Made by a program: the position numbers and the translations under genes
DNA from: Clostridia bacterium
GTDB lineage: Bacteria; Bacillota; Clostridia; TANB77; CAG-508
Assembly (NCBI GenBank): GCA_022795075.1
Contig: JAAWGB010000016.1
Span: 1 to 35,485, forward strand
Reading direction: 5' to 3'
DNA length: 35,485 nt
Part shown: piece after piece, positions 10,890-21,351 of the stretch
Position numbering within the stretch: the first letter of the stretch is position 1
Layout: each line of letters starts with the position of its first letter
Notes under the pieces: generated by a model
What the model saw: the letters and a program-made list of their open reading frames with translations, nothing else
The model's database searches: none
What the model was told of the DNA's origin: nothing

Positions 10890-11120
10890 CTTTCTATTTT
10901 GCAGTTTTATAAAAAGTTTAGAGACTAGCTTGCAAAAGTGCATTTTAGTTAGGAAACATATGAGAGAATAAAAAAAATATAAATTTTTTCCAAAACTAGG
11001 GGTGTGAAAATGCACTTCTCTGAGCAAACATATAGAAGGATAAAAAATTTTAAACTTTTTTTACAATTTTGGTATACAAAACCTAAAAAAATTCACAGGT
11101 AAATTAGGAGGTAATATTTT

Positions 11121-12925
11121 ATAAGATGTGGAACTTATGTAAGAGTATCAACAGATGACCAAAGAGATAATGGTTACTCTATTGATTCACAACTACGAAT
11201 GATAAAAGAATATTGCGAGAAAAACAGTTATGATATTGTAGATGTATATAATGATGCAGGGCATTCTGGAAAAGATTTAATGCGACCAGAAATGCAAAGA
11301 TTATTAAAAGACATTAAATCACACAAAATCGAAGTAATAGTTGCTATTAAAGTAGATAGACTTACTAGAAACAATTATGATGGATTTTGGCTTTTAAACT
11401 ATTGTGAAGAACATGATGTCAAAATAGAGTTAATATTAGAGCCTTATGATGTATCTACTGCAAATGGTGAAATGATATTTGGAATGAATTTAGTATTTGG
11501 TCAAAGAGAAAGAAAAGAAATTGGAGCAAGAACAAAAAGAGTAATGGAAGAAATGGCTTTAGAAAAGGTACACCCAGCTAAAGCACCTTATGGCTATATT
11601 AGAAATAGTGAAACAGGTCATTTAGAAATAGAACATATTGAAGCACAAGTAGTTAAAGAAATATTTGAACTATGTAAGCAAGGTAAATCGACTAGAAGTA
11701 TTGCAATGACTATGAAAAATAATAATTCTTATTTAAAAGTAGGAAAATGGACAAGCGATAGGGTTTATAAGATACTTACCAATTCTATTTATATTGGTAT
11801 ATTTGAATATGGTAAATATTGCAGAAAACCACAAGATATATTAAGAGTTGAAAACTACTGTGAGCCAATTATAGATATTGAAACATGGAATATAACAAGA
11901 AAAGTTTTGGAAAGAAACAAACACTCAAATTATGGAGAACATATCCACTTATTTACTGGTATTGTAAGATGTCCTACCTGTGGTAAAATACTATCTTCTA
12001 CAAATTCTTTTAAGTATAGTGGGACACCAAAAGAAAAAGTATATTATCATTTAACTTGTAAAAATCCTAATTGTAAATCAAAAGGATTACATTATAGTTC
12101 TGACAAAATAGAAGAAAAATTAGTTAGAGTTTTAAATGAATTAACAAGATATATGTATGATATGGATAATGAAATTATAGTATGTAATTTTAGCAAAACA
12201 AAGGACATTAAAGATATAGAAAAAGTAATAGAAAAACTAAAAATGCAAGAGAAAAAGTTAGTAGATTTATATTTTAGTTCTACCTTAAATGTAGAAACAA
12301 TTAACCATAAAAATGATGTAATTAAAAAAGAAATTGAAAACTTAAATAAGAAAAAACAGCAAATTGATCCAAATAATGACTTTAAAGAATACACCATAGA
12401 ACTATTAAAAAAATTAGATTGTGATGTAGAACATGGTAAAGTTACAACTAATAACAAAATTGCATTTACATTTATCTTTAATAGTCTAAAAAAAAAACAA
12501 AACAAGAATTAATAAAAAAATTAATTGATTGCATAGAAATAAAAAGAAACAAAAATTATGATATTGAAATAACAAATGTTAAATTTTCAGAAGAGTTTAT
12601 TTCAAAAAGTAGCAAAGCATATATAAAATATTTATATGAAATCTTGAAAAATAATAACATTGGATTTATCTATAAAGAAGCAATTGATAGTACAGAATTA
12701 GAAAAATTAAAAGAGGATTATTTTGTATTTTCAGATGAAAGAATTGGAGAATATTCAAAAGAAGAATTAGAAAAATATGTAGAACTATTGAAAGAGCATT
12801 TTTATACATATGGAGTTATAAATTGCCCATACATTGAAAATGGAAACATGATAGATAATTTAACATTAATACAAAAAAATATAAGCAAAAATGGTAAGGA
12901 GGAAGCAAATTATGAAGCATCTTAA
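11121..12925 (+). pseudogene. Large serine recombinase, split by a frameshift at an A10 tract; apparent ATA start
   Basis: Resolvase catalytic region RCGTYVRVSTDDQRDNGYSIDSQLR begins at 11121 upstream of the tracked ORF; zinc ribbon RCPTCGKILS...CKNPNCKS; after A10 (12488-12497) the -1 frame continues TKQELIKKLIDCIEIKRNKNYDIEI... to 12925. Confidence 0.8.
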
Positions 12926-13133
12926 TAAAGAAAATATAAACAAAAATCAAGTAGAAACAGTAGAACAGTTTAAAGTGCTTTCATATTTAAAAAGCACATT
13001 TAATCTTGATGAAATTGAACTATATTTATATGATAAAACTACAATAAAGTTAATTGATAAAAATAAAGTACAAGCATATTTTAAATATAATAAACAAACT
13101 AAAAAAGTACAATTTTATGAAAAAATACATTAA
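12912..13133 (+). CDS. Small hypothetical protein overlapping the recombinase 3' end
   Basis: SD AAGGAGG before ATG 12912; 73 codons. Confidence 0.5.
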   Translation: MKHLNKENINKNQVETVEQFKVLSYLKSTFNLDEIELYLYDKTTIKLIDKNKVQAYFKYNKQTKKVQFYEKIH

Positions 13134-13268
13134 AAAAATGAATTAGAAAGATGAGATTTATAAAAAAATCTTGTCCCAGCAAGCACTGAATTTGGATATA
13201 AGCCAAATTCAAATATGGGAACTTCATCCCCAATCCCCAAAAATAAAAATAAGAAAGAAGGAAAGATT

Positions 13269-13615
13269 ATGAATAATGAAAAAGTGAAATATTTAATTGA
13301 TATAATAAAAAAATGGATATAGAGAATAAATTAAGACTTGCAATATGTATGTGCGATAATTATAGTCATACAGACATTGTCTATAACAAAACAGAAATGT
13401 ATAAATATTTTGATAATTTGCTAAAAGAAATTAATATAGACTACAGAACAACAACTGTTAATTTTGCAAACTATCCATACACAATGTTTGCTATATCAAA
13501 AGTTATAGAAATGAATTCAATAGAACAAAATAGAGTAGCATTATATTTATTTAATAGTATAAATTTTAAAATTAAAAATTGTAAAAGTATTGACATTGAA
13601 GAACAAATGTTTTAA
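13269..13615 (+). pseudogene. Hypothetical ORF, possibly frameshifted at an A7 tract
   Basis: MNNEKVKYLIDIIKKWI* at 13269 (good SD) abuts MDIENKLRLAICMCDNYSHTD... at 13313 in another frame; joining at AAAAAAA gives one ORF. Confidence 0.45.
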
Positions 13616-13646
13616 GATGTATACAATAAGAAAAGGACGTGAGATT

Positions 13647-14531
13647 ATGGAAGAAAATAAACTAGTAATTCAAAATGAATTAGCAAATGAAGATATAAAA
13701 AATTTAATATACACAATTAGAGAAAAACAAGTTATGATTGATAATGATGTAGCTAGGTTATACCATTATGAAACAAAGAGAATAAATGAGACTGTAAAAA
13801 GAAATATTGAACGTTTTCCAGTAGAATTCTGTTTTCAATTAAGTAATAGCGAATATGAATCTTTGAAGTCGCAAATTGCGACTTCAAACACTCGTGGAGG
13901 AAAACAGAAATTACCTTATGTTTTTACTGAAAAAGGAATTCTAATGTTATCAGGATTGTTAAAAAATGAAATTGCCATTGAAGTAAGTATAAGAATAGTG
14001 GAAGCATTTGTAGAAATGAGAAAATTTATATCTTCAAACGGACAAGTATTTGAAAGACTAACGAATGTAGAATATAAATTACTAGAACATGACAGAAAAT
14101 TTGATGAAATCTTTAATCAGTTTCAGTTGGAAGAAAATATCAAACAGAGGATATTTTTTGATGGTCAAATATATGATGCATATAGTATCATTGTAGATAT
14201 TATAAAAAGAGCAAATAGCAAGATTTTAATTATAGATAATTATATTGATGACAGTGTTTTGAAAATGTTAACTAAAAAGAGAAGCAATGTGGAAGTAGTT
14301 ATACTAACCTCAGACAAAAGCAATATTGAAAATTTAGATGTTAAAAAATTCAATAAAGAATATCCTATTTTAAAAGTTTCTAAAACTAATAAATTTCATG
14401 ATAGATTTATTATTGTAGATAATAAAGAAATGTATCATCTAGGAGCGTCAATAAAAGATTTAGGTAAAAAATGTTTTGGAATTAACAAAATAGAAGATAA
14501 GGAAATTATAGAAAAGATTATCAATTTATAA
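13647..14531 (+). CDS. ORF6N-domain protein with C-terminal phospholipase-D-like module
   Basis: ORF6N-type N-terminus (REKQVMIDNDVARLYHYETKRINETVKRNIERFP, LPYVFTEKGILMLSGLL); C-terminal ILIIDNYIDDSVLKML and FHDRFIIVDNKEMYHLGASIKDLGKK resembles PLD-like folds. Confidence 0.75.
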   Translation: MEENKLVIQNELANEDIKNLIYTIREKQVMIDNDVARLYHYETKRINETVKRNIERFPVEFCFQLSNSEYESLKSQIATSNTRGGKQKLPYVFTEKGILMLSGLLKNEIAIEVSIRIVEAFVEMRKFISSNGQVFERLTNVEYKLLEHDRKFDEIFNQFQLEENIKQRIFFDGQIYDAYSIIVDIIKRANSKILIIDNYIDDSVLKMLTKKRSNVEVVILTSDKSNIENLDVKKFNKEYPILKVSKTNKFHDRFIIVDNKEMYHLGASIKDLGKKCFGINKIEDKEIIEKIINL

Positions 14532-14613
14532 AATCAAAAGTAACGAATAATAATTAATATAGTTTTTTAAAATGGTTGAAAAAACATATAAATGTGAAAG
14601 GCAGTGCAAAATT

Positions 14614-15759
14614 ATGGAAGATATAGAATTAAAAGATATAAGTATAACTGAATTTGAAAAAGAATTATATTCATATTATTTACAAATATTTCCGGAAGAT
14701 GAAAGAAAACCATTAGAATTAATACAATCATCTTGTGAAAAGAAATATACAAAGATTATAGAAATTTTATATAAAAGTGAATTAGTAGGTTTTATGCTAT
14801 TAAATAGGGTTAAAGACAAGGGGTATGTTGTTTTAGATTATTTAGCGATATTACCACAATATAGAAATAGTAAATTTGGTACTAAAGCATTACAAATTTT
14901 ATTAGAGCAAGAAAAAGAAAGCAGAGGTATTTTTATAGAGATTGAAAAAGCTGGATTAGGTAAAGATACAGAAGAAAATTTATTAAGAGAAAAGAGAAAA
15001 AATTTTTATAAAAAAATAGGCTTTAAAAAATTAAATTTTGATTTATTTTTATTTGATGTTATATATACACCTTATTTATTTTCAAATATAAAAGATAATG
15101 AAGATGTGATTATTGACGAAATATTAAATATTTATGAAGCAATATCAGGAAAAGAGAGAATAGAACAAAATTGTAAGATATTGAAGAAGTTAAGATTTGA
15201 GGAAATAAACAAAAATAATATAAAGATAGCAGCAAGAGTACAATATGAGATTTTTCCTAATTCAAGTGCATATTCAGTATATAAATCGAAAATTGCAGGA
15301 GAAAGAAAAGATTTATACATAGGATATATAGCTTATATTGGAAATATACCAGTTGGTGTAACAGGTATTTATGAAATTCCAGAATATTCAGATACTGCAT
15401 GGTTAAGTTGGTTTGGAATAAAGAAAGAATATCGAAAATTGGGATATGGAAAACAAATATTAGATTATACAATTGAAAAGGCAAAGAATCTAAAGAAAAA
15501 GTACTTGAGATTATATACTTTTGAAATTTGGAATAGTGAAGCACAGTCATTTTACAAAAGAAATATGGATTTAGGAGAATACTATTATAATGATAAAGAA
15601 CATAAAGAGGTATTTGATGGAAAACCAAAGATATTTAGTATAAGTTTATGTAGTGAAAAAGTAGAATTATGGAATAACAAGTTTATAAACATATCAGAAG
15701 ATGAAGATTCACATGAAAAAAGCCTACTAATGATGAAAGAAGGTGGAATTATAGATTAA
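14614..15759 (+). CDS. Tandem GNAT-domain acetyltransferase-like protein
   Basis: Two GNAT-like segments: LDYLAILPQYRNSKFGTKALQILLE and LSWFGIKKEYRKLGYGKQILDYTIEKAK. Confidence 0.75.
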   Translation: MEDIELKDISITEFEKELYSYYLQIFPEDERKPLELIQSSCEKKYTKIIEILYKSELVGFMLLNRVKDKGYVVLDYLAILPQYRNSKFGTKALQILLEQEKESRGIFIEIEKAGLGKDTEENLLREKRKNFYKKIGFKKLNFDLFLFDVIYTPYLFSNIKDNEDVIIDEILNIYEAISGKERIEQNCKILKKLRFEEINKNNIKIAARVQYEIFPNSSAYSVYKSKIAGERKDLYIGYIAYIGNIPVGVTGIYEIPEYSDTAWLSWFGIKKEYRKLGYGKQILDYTIEKAKNLKKKYLRLYTFEIWNSEAQSFYKRNMDLGEYYYNDKEHKEVFDGKPKIFSISLCSEKVELWNNKFINISEDEDSHEKSLLMMKEGGIID

Positions 15760-15784
15760 TAAAGGAATGTGGAGGTAGACAATA

Positions 15785-16522
15785 TTGAATAACCTAAAAA
15801 AGCAAATAGTATTTAGTGATTATGATGGTACAATATATATAACAGAAGAAAATATGTTAACAAATGTAAAATCCATTAAAGAATATAGAAATTCAGGTGG
15901 GAAATTTGTAATTGTCACAGGTAGAAGTAAAACAAGTGTTAGTAATGTAATAAAACAATATAATATTCCTTATGACTATATAATTTCAAATAATGGAGCA
16001 GTAATTTATAATAGTGATATGCAAAAAATATATGAACAATCAATTGATATAGATATTTCAAATAAAATAATAGATTATTTAAATACTAAGGAAAATATAG
16101 AAATATTTTTTTATGATGATGAAGATAAAGTAGAATATCATAATCAAAAACTATTGAAATTACGAATAAAAACATTTGATTATAAATTAGCTCAAAATAT
16201 TGAAGATGAGATAAATAGTATATTTAATGAGTATATTAAAGCACATTCAGCATTTCCAGGCATGTATTATGATAATCATAATTTTGTAATAGTAGATATT
16301 GTTTCAGTAAATGCTGGAAAGGAAAATGCAATAAAAAAGTTATTGGAGATATTAAATATAGAAAAAGAACAAGTAGCTACAATTGGAGATGGAAGAAATG
16401 ATATTGCAATGATAAAAGAATATAATGGATATGCAATGGAAACTGCTGAGATTGACGTGAAAAGGTCTTCTAGCAAAATTTTTAAAAGTGTAGAAGATGT
16501 ATTAGAATATTTAAGAAAATAG
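15785..16522 (+). CDS. HAD superfamily hydrolase (Cof type)
   Basis: SDYDGTIY motif I, VTGRSKTSV, TIGDGRNDIAMIKEYNGYAM motif IV; TTG start after GGAGG. Confidence 0.85.
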   Translation: MNNLKKQIVFSDYDGTIYITEENMLTNVKSIKEYRNSGGKFVIVTGRSKTSVSNVIKQYNIPYDYIISNNGAVIYNSDMQKIYEQSIDIDISNKIIDYLNTKENIEIFFYDDEDKVEYHNQKLLKLRIKTFDYKLAQNIEDEINSIFNEYIKAHSAFPGMYYDNHNFVIVDIVSVNAGKENAIKKLLEILNIEKEQVATIGDGRNDIAMIKEYNGYAMETAEIDVKRSSSKIFKSVEDVLEYLRK

Positions 16523-16646
16523 AAAAATGCTATAAAATAAAGACTTTGAAAAAAGCTTGCAAAATATATAAATTTAACAATAAATTATTTGTTTTCTTCT
16601 AAGTTCTATCAAGAAAACATGTGACAACAATTAAGGAGGAAAAATT

Positions 16647-17033
16647 ATGGAAAATATCATTATTACAGCAAAAAATATGTCTGAACTGATAAGCAAATCT
16701 TTTATGGAATGCCTTTTCAAAGAGGAGGAAGATACTTCCGATTGTGTCAAAGTTGAGGGGGTGACAGGCAATTTTGCACTTCATCTTCAGCGATTAGAAG
16801 AACAGCGGGAAATTGTAACTGCCCTGCTTGCCGAACTTCCTGCTGAATTTAAGAAGGGGTATACTTTCCTTAATATTTGCACTAACAAAAATGGCGTGTT
16901 GTGGACAGGAGAACACAGAATTTGCGAACAGCTTATTGTTATGGCAATTGGTTTGAAGTTAATGGATTATTGCATGCCAAGACAGATGTGGGATATTTTG
17001 CCAGGTGGAGTACCTTATATAATTGTTAAATAA
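16647..17033 (+). CDS. Hypothetical protein, less AT-rich than neighbours
   Basis: SD TAAGGAGG, 128 aa; distinct codon usage suggests recent acquisition. Confidence 0.6.
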   Translation: MENIIITAKNMSELISKSFMECLFKEEEDTSDCVKVEGVTGNFALHLQRLEEQREIVTALLAELPAEFKKGYTFLNICTNKNGVLWTGEHRICEQLIVMAIGLKLMDYCMPRQMWDILPGGVPYIIVK

Positions 17034-17185
17034 CAATATGCCAAAAATAAGAATTTATTCTTTCCACTTCGTAAGAGGTGGTTTCTTTTTATCTGTTTTT
17101 CAAAATATTTATGTAATGCAGAATATATAGAAGACATGGAAAATGATAATTGCATATTTTATAAAAAATTACCAATACTACTAAT

Positions 17186-18136
17186 ATGAAAAAGTTATTT
17201 TTAATTAGAAATCCTAAAGTATTTCAAGGAGAGAAATATATTCATACCCATACAAATTATTTTGAAGGTTGGTATTTTAAAAATTGTAACACCAACCAAG
17301 GAATCTCTTTTATTCCAGGAATTAGTATCAGTAGAGAAGAAAAAAAGGCATTTATACAAGTAATAACACAAGATTGTTCTTATTTTGTAAATTATGACAT
17401 AAAAGATTTTAAATTTAACACAAATCCATTCTATATCAAGATTGGAAAAAACTATTTTTCCGAAAGTGGAATAAAAATTGATATTAAAAATGATGAGCAA
17501 AATTTAAAAATTTATGGTAAGATACAATATTCTGACAGCCAAAACATTCGAACCAATCTTTTCAATCCTAACATAATGGGACCATTTTCCTATATTCCAT
17601 TTATGGAATGTAACCATGCAATATTAAGTATGAGAAATGTAATAAATGGATGGATTGCTATCAATCATCATAAAATAATATTTAATAATGATATTGGATA
17701 TATAGAAAAGGATTGGGGGAGTTCTTTCCCTAAGTCCTATTTATGGTGTCAAGGAAACCATTTTAAAAACTCGAAAAGTTCTTTTATGATTTCTATTGCC
17801 AATATTCCATTTAAATGTTTTAGTTTTACAGGGCTAATTTGTGATTTGGTAATAGACAATCATAATGAGTTTAAGTTTACGACTTATAATCATGCAAAAA
17901 TACAAAAGTATGAGATAAATAATTTAATAAATGTAATTTTAACCAAAGGTTCTTATCGTTTAAATGTGGAAACAAAGTGTGATAAAGGACTAAAACTCAT
18001 GGCACCTGTTAAAGGAAAAATGGAAAAAGATATTTTTGAGAGTATATCGGCTAATATTACAGTAACTTTAAAAAAACACAATCATGTCATTTTTTCAGAT
18101 AGTAGTCAAAATTGTGGTTTAGAAATTGTTGAGTGA
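17186..18136 (+). CDS. Tocopherol cyclase-like family protein
   Basis: FEGWYFKN N-terminal motif and YIEKDWGSSFPKSYLWCQGNHF motif characteristic of the tocopherol cyclase-like family (recognised from memory). Confidence 0.7.
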   Translation: MKKLFLIRNPKVFQGEKYIHTHTNYFEGWYFKNCNTNQGISFIPGISISREEKKAFIQVITQDCSYFVNYDIKDFKFNTNPFYIKIGKNYFSESGIKIDIKNDEQNLKIYGKIQYSDSQNIRTNLFNPNIMGPFSYIPFMECNHAILSMRNVINGWIAINHHKIIFNNDIGYIEKDWGSSFPKSYLWCQGNHFKNSKSSFMISIANIPFKCFSFTGLICDLVIDNHNEFKFTTYNHAKIQKYEINNLINVILTKGSYRLNVETKCDKGLKLMAPVKGKMEKDIFESISANITVTLKKHNHVIFSDSSQNCGLEIVE

Positions 18137-18301
18137 TATTCAATATCTTGTTTTTCATACATTTCAGGGTTTAAACCAAATCTAGTTTTCCTATACGTGA
18201 AATAAGGGACTGCCGATTTATGAAAAAAAACATAGGCAATTGACTTTTTCCTAATTTTTTGTTACATTCATGGTAGATAAATATAAGAAAGAAGAGGGAA
18301 A

Positions 18302-18951
18302 ATGAAAGAATTAAGCCAAAAAAATAATGTAATACCATTTAACCTAGCAAGGCAAAAAGCATATTATAGCTTTTATCGAACATTAAAGCAGTTATATGGT
18401 AAAAATAATATAACTGAAAAAGACTTTCAAAATAAGTGGTATGAGAATTTGGTAAAAGAAACTAATATTATAGCAGATGGTTGGTATAATCCACCACCAA
18501 AAGGAATGGCAGTATTATTTGGTAATAGAATATCATTTGATTCGTTAAGGAATGAAGAAAATTGGTCTAATAATACTATAATGAATTATTTCTATGTTCT
18601 GAACAAATTTTTTTTGAGCATAGGTTAAAAAATTGTATCATTAGTAAAACAGATAAAGTATCCTTAGATTTAGGACATACTTTTCCAAAATTAAAATGTA
18701 ATCAAGAAAAAGATATGTTAACACAAATAGAAAAGCAAGAAATAAGTCAAGCTAGAAAGTTTATTAATGAAGATAGTAAATGGGAATTTACAGAAGAAAT
18801 GCAATTTACAATAGAACCTCAATTAATATCTACAGAAGATTTTAACTTACCACAAATTTCACAACATTATCTTGTTAAAAAAGAAAAAGATAGATTTATA
18901 GTTTGCACAGATATTGATAAAATATTAGAAGAATATCAACTAATAAACTAA
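18302..18951 (+). pseudogene. Hypothetical protein split by a frameshift near 18595-18620
   Basis: ORF 18302-18628 is followed in another frame by SEQIFFEHRLKNCIISKTDKVSLDLGHTFPKLK...; that frame is open from about 18598 to 18951. A T8 tract lies at the junction. Confidence 0.55.
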
Positions 18952-19113
18952 ATTTTAAAAGAATGATAAATTTATTGATGAATGCTTTTAATTTGCTTGT
19001 AAATTTTTGCAATTTAGTGTAAAATACCAATATATTGTAAATAATGATAAAAGACAGTAAATTGGAGAAAAAAGGAGCAATCAAGAACCGTCCCCAATTG
19101 GTAAGGAGAAAAA

Positions 19114-20166
19114 ATGAGATTTGTAAAAAACGAAGAAGATAAAAAAGAATATAAGAAATTTTTAGAAGGGCATGAAAGAGGAAATTTTCAACAATCTTTA
19201 GAATGGGCAGAAGTTAAAAAACCAAACTGGCAACCAGAAGTTATTTTAGCAGAAGGAGACAAGGGAGAAATTATTGGATCTTTATGTGTATTAATTCGAA
19301 AAATACCAATCTTTGGTAATATTATGTATTCTTCAAGAGGACCAGTGTGTAACATTCATGATATGGCAGTTATGAAACAATTAACAGATGGGGCAAAAGA
19401 ATTGGCTAAAAAATATCAAGCAATTGTTTTGCGAATGGAACCAGATATTGTAAGTGAAGACCAAGATTTTAGAAATGTTGTAACTAGTTTAGGTTATCAA
19501 ATTAAAGATGATGCCAAAGACTTCAAAGATGAAATTCAACCAAGGTATGTATTTCGTTTAGACATTAAGGGAAAGACAGAAGAAGAAGTTATGGCAGGAT
19601 TTAAGCAAAAATGGAGATATAATATTCGTCTAGCAACCAAAAAAGGAGTGACCATTAAAGATGGAACGAAAGAAGATTTAAAAGATTTTCACAAAATTAT
19701 GATAGAAACAGGAGCAAGGGACGGATTTATCATTCGACCTTTAGAGTATTTTGAAAAGATGTATGACTGTTTAGGTTCAAAGCATATGAAAATTTTAATG
19801 GCATATTATGAAGGAAAGCCAATATCAGGGGTCATTCCTATTTTCTATGGTAATAAAACTTGGTATTTATATGGGGCAAGCAGTAATGAACATCGTAATC
19901 TCATGCCAAATTATTTATTACAATGGGAAATGATAAAAATGGCAATTCAAAGAAAAGATGATGTATACGATTTTAGAGGGGTTTCAGGTGTAGTAGATGA
20001 AAACCATCCACAATATGGTTTATATCGATTTAAGCAAGGATTTGGTGCAACCTTTACAGAGTTTATAGGAGAAGTTTATATGCCCTATAAGCCTCTTACT
20101 TATAAATTATATCGTTTTTCAGAAAAGGCTTTTCGAACAATTCGACAATTTAAAAGAAAGTTATAA
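19114..20166 (+). CDS. FemAB/FemX-family peptidoglycan bridge aminoacyltransferase-like protein
   Basis: FQQSLEWAEVK...; FKQKWRYNIRLATKKGV...; YDFRGVSG...YGLYRFKQGFG typical of FemAB proteins. Confidence 0.88.
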   Translation: MRFVKNEEDKKEYKKFLEGHERGNFQQSLEWAEVKKPNWQPEVILAEGDKGEIIGSLCVLIRKIPIFGNIMYSSRGPVCNIHDMAVMKQLTDGAKELAKKYQAIVLRMEPDIVSEDQDFRNVVTSLGYQIKDDAKDFKDEIQPRYVFRLDIKGKTEEEVMAGFKQKWRYNIRLATKKGVTIKDGTKEDLKDFHKIMIETGARDGFIIRPLEYFEKMYDCLGSKHMKILMAYYEGKPISGVIPIFYGNKTWYLYGASSNEHRNLMPNYLLQWEMIKMAIQRKDDVYDFRGVSGVVDENHPQYGLYRFKQGFGATFTEFIGEVYMPYKPLTYKLYRFSEKAFRTIRQFKRKL

Positions 20167-20221
20167 AAATTGCCAAAGGGGACGAACCTTTTTGGCACAG
20201 AGTTGTTAAAGAAAGATAAGG

Positions 20222-21349
20222 ATGATAAAAGTGAATACATTAGTAATAGAAAAGGAAGATTTAAGGCATAATATAGAACAAATCAAAAAATTTGCTAGTA
20301 AAACAGGAAAAGATGATAATGGAAACCCATTAAAAATTATAGCAGTTGTAAAAGCGAATGGATATGGATTAGGACTAGTAGAATATACTAAATTTTTAAT
20401 CGATAATGGGATTTCATTGTTTGCAGTAGCAACCATAGAAGAAGCTTTAGAACTAAGAAAAGCAGGAATAAAAGAAGATATTTTAATGTTATCTTCTACA
20501 GCCATTCAAAAAGATGTGGAAACTTTAGTACAAAATAAGATTATTCTAACCATTGGTTCAAAAGCAGATGTTGAAGTTGCCAGTAAGATAGGAGAAGAAC
20601 GAAATCAAACAATAAGAGCACATTTGAAAATTGACACAGGATTTGGACGTTATGGATTTGTATACAGTAATCGTGATGAAATGATAGAAACCCTAAAACA
20701 AATGAAAAATATTCAAATTGAAGGGACTTTTTCGCATTTTTCCAGCAGTTTTTATGATGATAAGTATACCCAAAAACAATTCCGAAGATTTATAGACTGT
20801 GTAGAAGTATTAAAGATGAATGAAATACAAACAGGTATGTTACATATTTGTAATTCATCAGCTTTTTTGAAATTTCCTGAAATGCACTTAAATGCAGTTA
20901 GAGTAGGTTCAGCTTTTTTGGGAAGAATATCATGTAAAAATACAATTGGCTTAAAGAAAATTGCTTATTTAGAATCCAAAGTAGCAGAAATAAAAACCTT
21001 ACCAAAAGGATTCAACATAGGTTATTCTAATATTTATACAACACCAAAAGAAATGAAAGTAGCCATTGTTCCTTGTGGTTACATGAATGGTTTTAATGTA
21101 AAAAATGATAAAGACATGTTTCGTACAATTGATAAAATGCGCTATCTATTAGAAAGTGTAAAGGCATTTTTTAAAAAACAAAATAAATATGTAAATATAA
21201 AAGGAAGTTCATGTAAGATTTTAGGCAGAATTGGAACCTATCATGTAGTGTGTGATATGGAAGGAAAAAATATAAAAGTAGGAGATACAGCAATTTTTTC
21301 AATTAATACCAAATTTGTAGATTCTAACATAAGAAGGGAGTATAGATAA
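20222..21349 (+). CDS. alr: Alanine racemase
   Basis: PLP-lysine motif [25 protein letters not shown]. Confidence 0.88.
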   Translation: MIKVNTLVIEKEDLRHNIEQIKKFASKTGKDDNGNPLKIIAVVKANGYGLGLVEYTKFLIDNGISLFAVATIEEALELRKAGIKEDILMLSSTAIQKDVETLVQNKIILTIGSKADVEVASKIGEERNQTIRAHLKIDTGFGRYGFVYSNRDEMIETLKQMKNIQIEGTFSHFSSSFYDDKYTQKQFRRFIDCVEVLKMNEIQTGMLHICNSSAFLKFPEMHLNAVRVGSAFLGRISCKNTIGLKKIAYLESKVAEIKTLPKGFNIGYSNIYTTPKEMKVAIVPCGYMNGFNVKNDKDMFRTIDKMRYLLESVKAFFKKQNKYVNIKGSSCKILGRIGTYHVVCDMEGKNIKVGDTAIFSINTKFVDSNIRREYR

Positions 21350-21351
21350 GA

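Noticed and set aside
13170-13235. Nested dyad GTCCCA...GAATTTGG-ATATAAG-CCAAATTC...TGGGAAC as a retron-like or regulatory RNA
   Set aside because: Stems are short, there is no reverse transcriptase nearby, and chance pairing is plausible in AT-rich DNA.
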